This document shows positions 61,533 through 64,000 of a stretch of 64,000 nucleotides of DNA, in pieces (within the stretch, counting starts at the first letter, position 1; each line of letters starts with the position of its first letter). Origin of the DNA: Neurospora tetraspora (taxonomy: Eukaryota; Ascomycota; Sordariomycetes; Sordariales; Sordariaceae). The translations under genes and the position numbers were made by a program. The notes beneath the pieces are model-generated. The model ran no database searches and had not been told where the DNA came from. It saw only the letters and a list, made by a program, of their open reading frames with translations. Location of the stretch: contig NW_026944383.1 in the NCBI RefSeq assembly GCF_033439725.1, positions 2,356,001 to 2,420,000 of the forward strand, in the 5' to 3' direction.

Positions 61533-63965
61533 TTTGGAAATTTAGAATTTTTCTTGATGGGAAACCTGGAACAGAACGCGGCGGGGCTTCTTGGAAGGTA
61601 TATCCACCTTGTGCTGACCTGCTTTCCCGAAAGAGGGAGAGGGGAGAGGAGGAGGTCCTTGTAGGGTGATGTTTAAATCCTTGACCCGGCAGAAATGGAA
61701 AGGGAGGCGGAAGGAGATGCAAGGTGAGCGGCGAGAAAGGAATCAAACGTACCTTATTTTATGTTCTCAAATAAATACACAGCAGCAGACTGAGAACGTC
61801 TGAAACGAAGAAGTAGAAGGTTGAGACGGCAGGTCGTGGGGCAAGGATATGGTTTTCTAGTACTGGAGGACGAGCAACTCGTATGAGCAAGCCTCCTTTG
61901 CTCCTAGAGAGTGGCCCAGGATCAGGATAACGAGCGGCACGTACTGTGGTACTGGCTCGAGGGCCATGTGGGGGTGGAAAAGTGGATAGGTAATGATACA
62001 TACCCTTTTGATGTGCATTAGGCTAGCCGCCATCGAGGAATAGGTGTGCGGAGCCTTGGGACTGAACAAAACTGTGTGATTGCCGGGTAATGGGGGTATG
62101 AATCGGGGGGGACAAAGCCATGCTGGGTCGGTCTAGAGTCGTTTGCCATGCGGGTCCGATTTGGCAGGCGCATCAACACATACAAGATGATTCCTGGACC
62201 CCCTTGACGTGGATTCCTCAACGAATCCCTTTGTCATCTGGAGCTGGTTTTGACTGCGCATCAAACGAGAATTGCGTGCTATTGCTCTTGTTAGCTGGAA
62301 GAACTGGCAATCACGTACTGACATAACGGCCAAGAACGAGGCATATGGCCAGCGTGGATGGGAAGAAGAGTAAGCTGGCTGTTATGCAGGGCTTATACAG
62401 AGCGGCCGCTTGGTCGAGGCTGTCGGGATTCAGCGCGAGCGGGAAGTGTGTAGGTACAGAACACAGCACGGAGTTCTACCAGAACCCCCTTGCACGTTTA
62501 GCAGAGCAAATTGGGCTCAGCGGGCCTCCATGGGGAGCTTCTTGAGCCCCACTGTGTAATAATACAATGGTACCAGATGGCCTAGCTCGAGGCCGAGCTG
62601 GTCGCTGGGCCGGGATCACGGTGAACGAAGATGCGGTTTCTTGCTGTGTACCTGTGGTGTAAACAGTCAAATTTTCACCCCGTTCACACTCTCTGGGATG
62701 GAAGAGGCGTTCGGGACGGCAACGCTCAACATCAGCCAGGGGGGCGCTGCCCCTGGTCACTTGCCAAGGGTACGGAGTGCCATATACTTCCCAGGGGGTA
62801 AGCAGGGGGACAGGTGGTGGAGATAGCACCCAGAGGTCACTGCTGACAGGGATGAGGGACTTGCAAAATGTACGGTGCAGGACTAACTGTATCGCAGTAC
62901 AAGTGGCCTGCTCAATGGTTCCTGGTCGGTGGTCACTGGATGGGCGGCGACGACAAAAAGGTACATTGGGGGACAAGTGATGTCCACGCAAGGTACCCGA
63001 GTGTACAGCCCCGTCCCTTCTCATAACCAGAACTCCTCAATGCGCGTCTCTGGAGAGCAAGCCTGTCATACTTGGTTGATGTAACCAACTGGCGGCTATT
63101 GTGCTCCCTTGGCTTTGACCTTGGGCCCGATAGACGCCGCTTAAGACCCATCGCATCATAGTGTAGACAACGAGAAAGAAAAAGCGCAAGATCGGCAGAG
63201 AAGAGAAAAAGACGGGCGACCATTCCAGTTCAAAGCAGCCATGTCTACATCCGACAGGCTACCAACTGGAAGGTAATACAACCTGTCCGTGCCCGAACGA
63301 AGTGCTTACCTTTGATGCTGGGTCGATCAACAAGGAGCCCCCAGCGGGCTGTTGTGATGTGTAGAGTTGAGCCTAGCGATCCGGTCAAGCTAACGTCGCT
63401 AGTGTGAGATTCGATGAGCGGGTAGCGGCTAACTTGACCAGCTCCAGGTGTATCGCCGAGTCCACAGAAGGTCAGGACAAACAGCCCGAAACCGGATTTT
63501 GTGATCTGTGTGATGGCATTAAGCTTCGAGTTCCAGAATGCTTGGATGAGAGATCGGGCTTGGAGCGACGGTGGATAATGCGCCGGCGCGGGGGCGGTAA
63601 AGTGGGCTCCGGGGCGGGCCACCTGATGAAAACGGTTGCGCCGGACCCCGCCGACTTTTGCGGATCCGAACAAGCCATTGAAAACGGGACCCGTAGGGCC
63701 GCGACCCAGTAGTATCAGGCTGAGCAGCTCTGGTCCGGGTTCTTGTTAGTGTTTGCTAGCGATGTCAGCTCAGGGACTAGCTAGCAAATATCAGGAAGGC
63801 ATGACTACCATTATTGTTCCATTTCGTCCATCATCTCCCAGCTGCTGCGGGCCCGAACGAAGTGCGATGCGACGGAGAGACGCTGTTTAAGTTTAGGCGA
63901 GTGACGTGTCCTTCCGCGGTTTTGTCGGGTTGCAATTAGGTGAAGTCGGGGGTCAAATCTTCAAG
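61533..63965. other. Intergenic region, promoter of Myb-like gene
   Basis: No supported gene. The first part is the leader and promoter of the minus-strand Myb-like gene. Minus-strand ORFs of 182 and 142 codons (62,476-63,024 and 63,245-63,673) show no domain. Confidence 0.45.
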
Positions 63966-64000
63966 ATGAGCGATAGTGCCGAGAAAGGAGTGCAACAGCA
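63966..64000 (+). CDS. Possible start of a CDS running off the right edge
   Basis: An ATG at 63,966 in a TTCAAGATGAGC context opens a frame (MSDSAEKGVQQ) that is still open at the window end. The hydrophilic Ser/Glu/Gln start is typical of fungal N-termini, but 11 codons are too few to identify the gene or to be sure it is one. Confidence 0.25.
   Translation, partial: MSDSAEKGVQQ

Overview
The window looks like nuclear DNA of a filamentous ascomycete, most likely a Neurospora/Sordaria-type member of the Sordariales. The grounds are short introns (54-142 nt) with GTRNGY-type donors and mostly CTAAC/CTGAC-like branch sites, an initiator tRNA-Met with the eukaryotic AUCG T-loop signature, genes rich in Pro/Ser/Gln/Asn tracts, and an 18.5-kb block in which CpA/TpG is nearly gone while TpA is in great excess. 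That last pattern is the mark of repeat-induced point mutation (RIP).

Layout. Positions 1-18,505 are an AT-rich, RIP-altered graveyard of repeats with no intact gene. It holds a Ty3/gypsy relic (1-5,160) and, set into it, a 541-bp solo LTR that escaped RIP and still has a perfect 5-bp target-site duplication. It also holds a tRNA-derived, SINE-like relic, a tentative copia-like relic, a decayed coiled-coil ORF with short repeats, and two degenerate tandem arrays. The block ends abruptly near 18,505, and normal-composition DNA runs to the right edge.

The gene-bearing part (18.5-64 kb) is sparse. In order it carries: an F-box protein with a split Cys-rich module (+, 21.1-22.9 kb); an initiator tRNA-Met (-, 29.1 kb); a secreted Pro/Ala/Ser/Val-rich surface-type protein (-, 30.1-31.9 kb); a two-exon SET-domain protein (+, 34.7-36.1 kb); a three-exon polytopic membrane protein (+, 37.3-39.6 kb); adenine phosphoribosyltransferase (+, 44.8-45.6 kb); an EDEM/Htm1-type GH47 ERAD mannosidase-like protein with a PA domain (-, 47.7-51.3 kb); and a Myb/SANT-like putative regulator with an in-frame 66-nt intron (-, 59.4-61.5 kb). 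A CDS may begin at the right edge. Introns were placed by reading donor, branch and acceptor sites and checking frame continuity.

The genes do not form a pathway or cluster; they are unrelated housekeeping or regulatory functions, each with its own promoter region. The long spaces (22.9-29 kb, 32-34.5 kb, 39.6-44.8 kb, 51.3-59.4 kb) hold only short ORFs with no recognisable domains, simple repeats, and one long imperfect foldback element (54,684-55,007). I found no CRISPR, no biosynthetic cluster and no clear novel defence-type system. The most interesting items are the clean solo LTR inside RIP-destroyed DNA, the foldback, the Pol III-promoter relic, and the split zinc-type module of the F-box protein.
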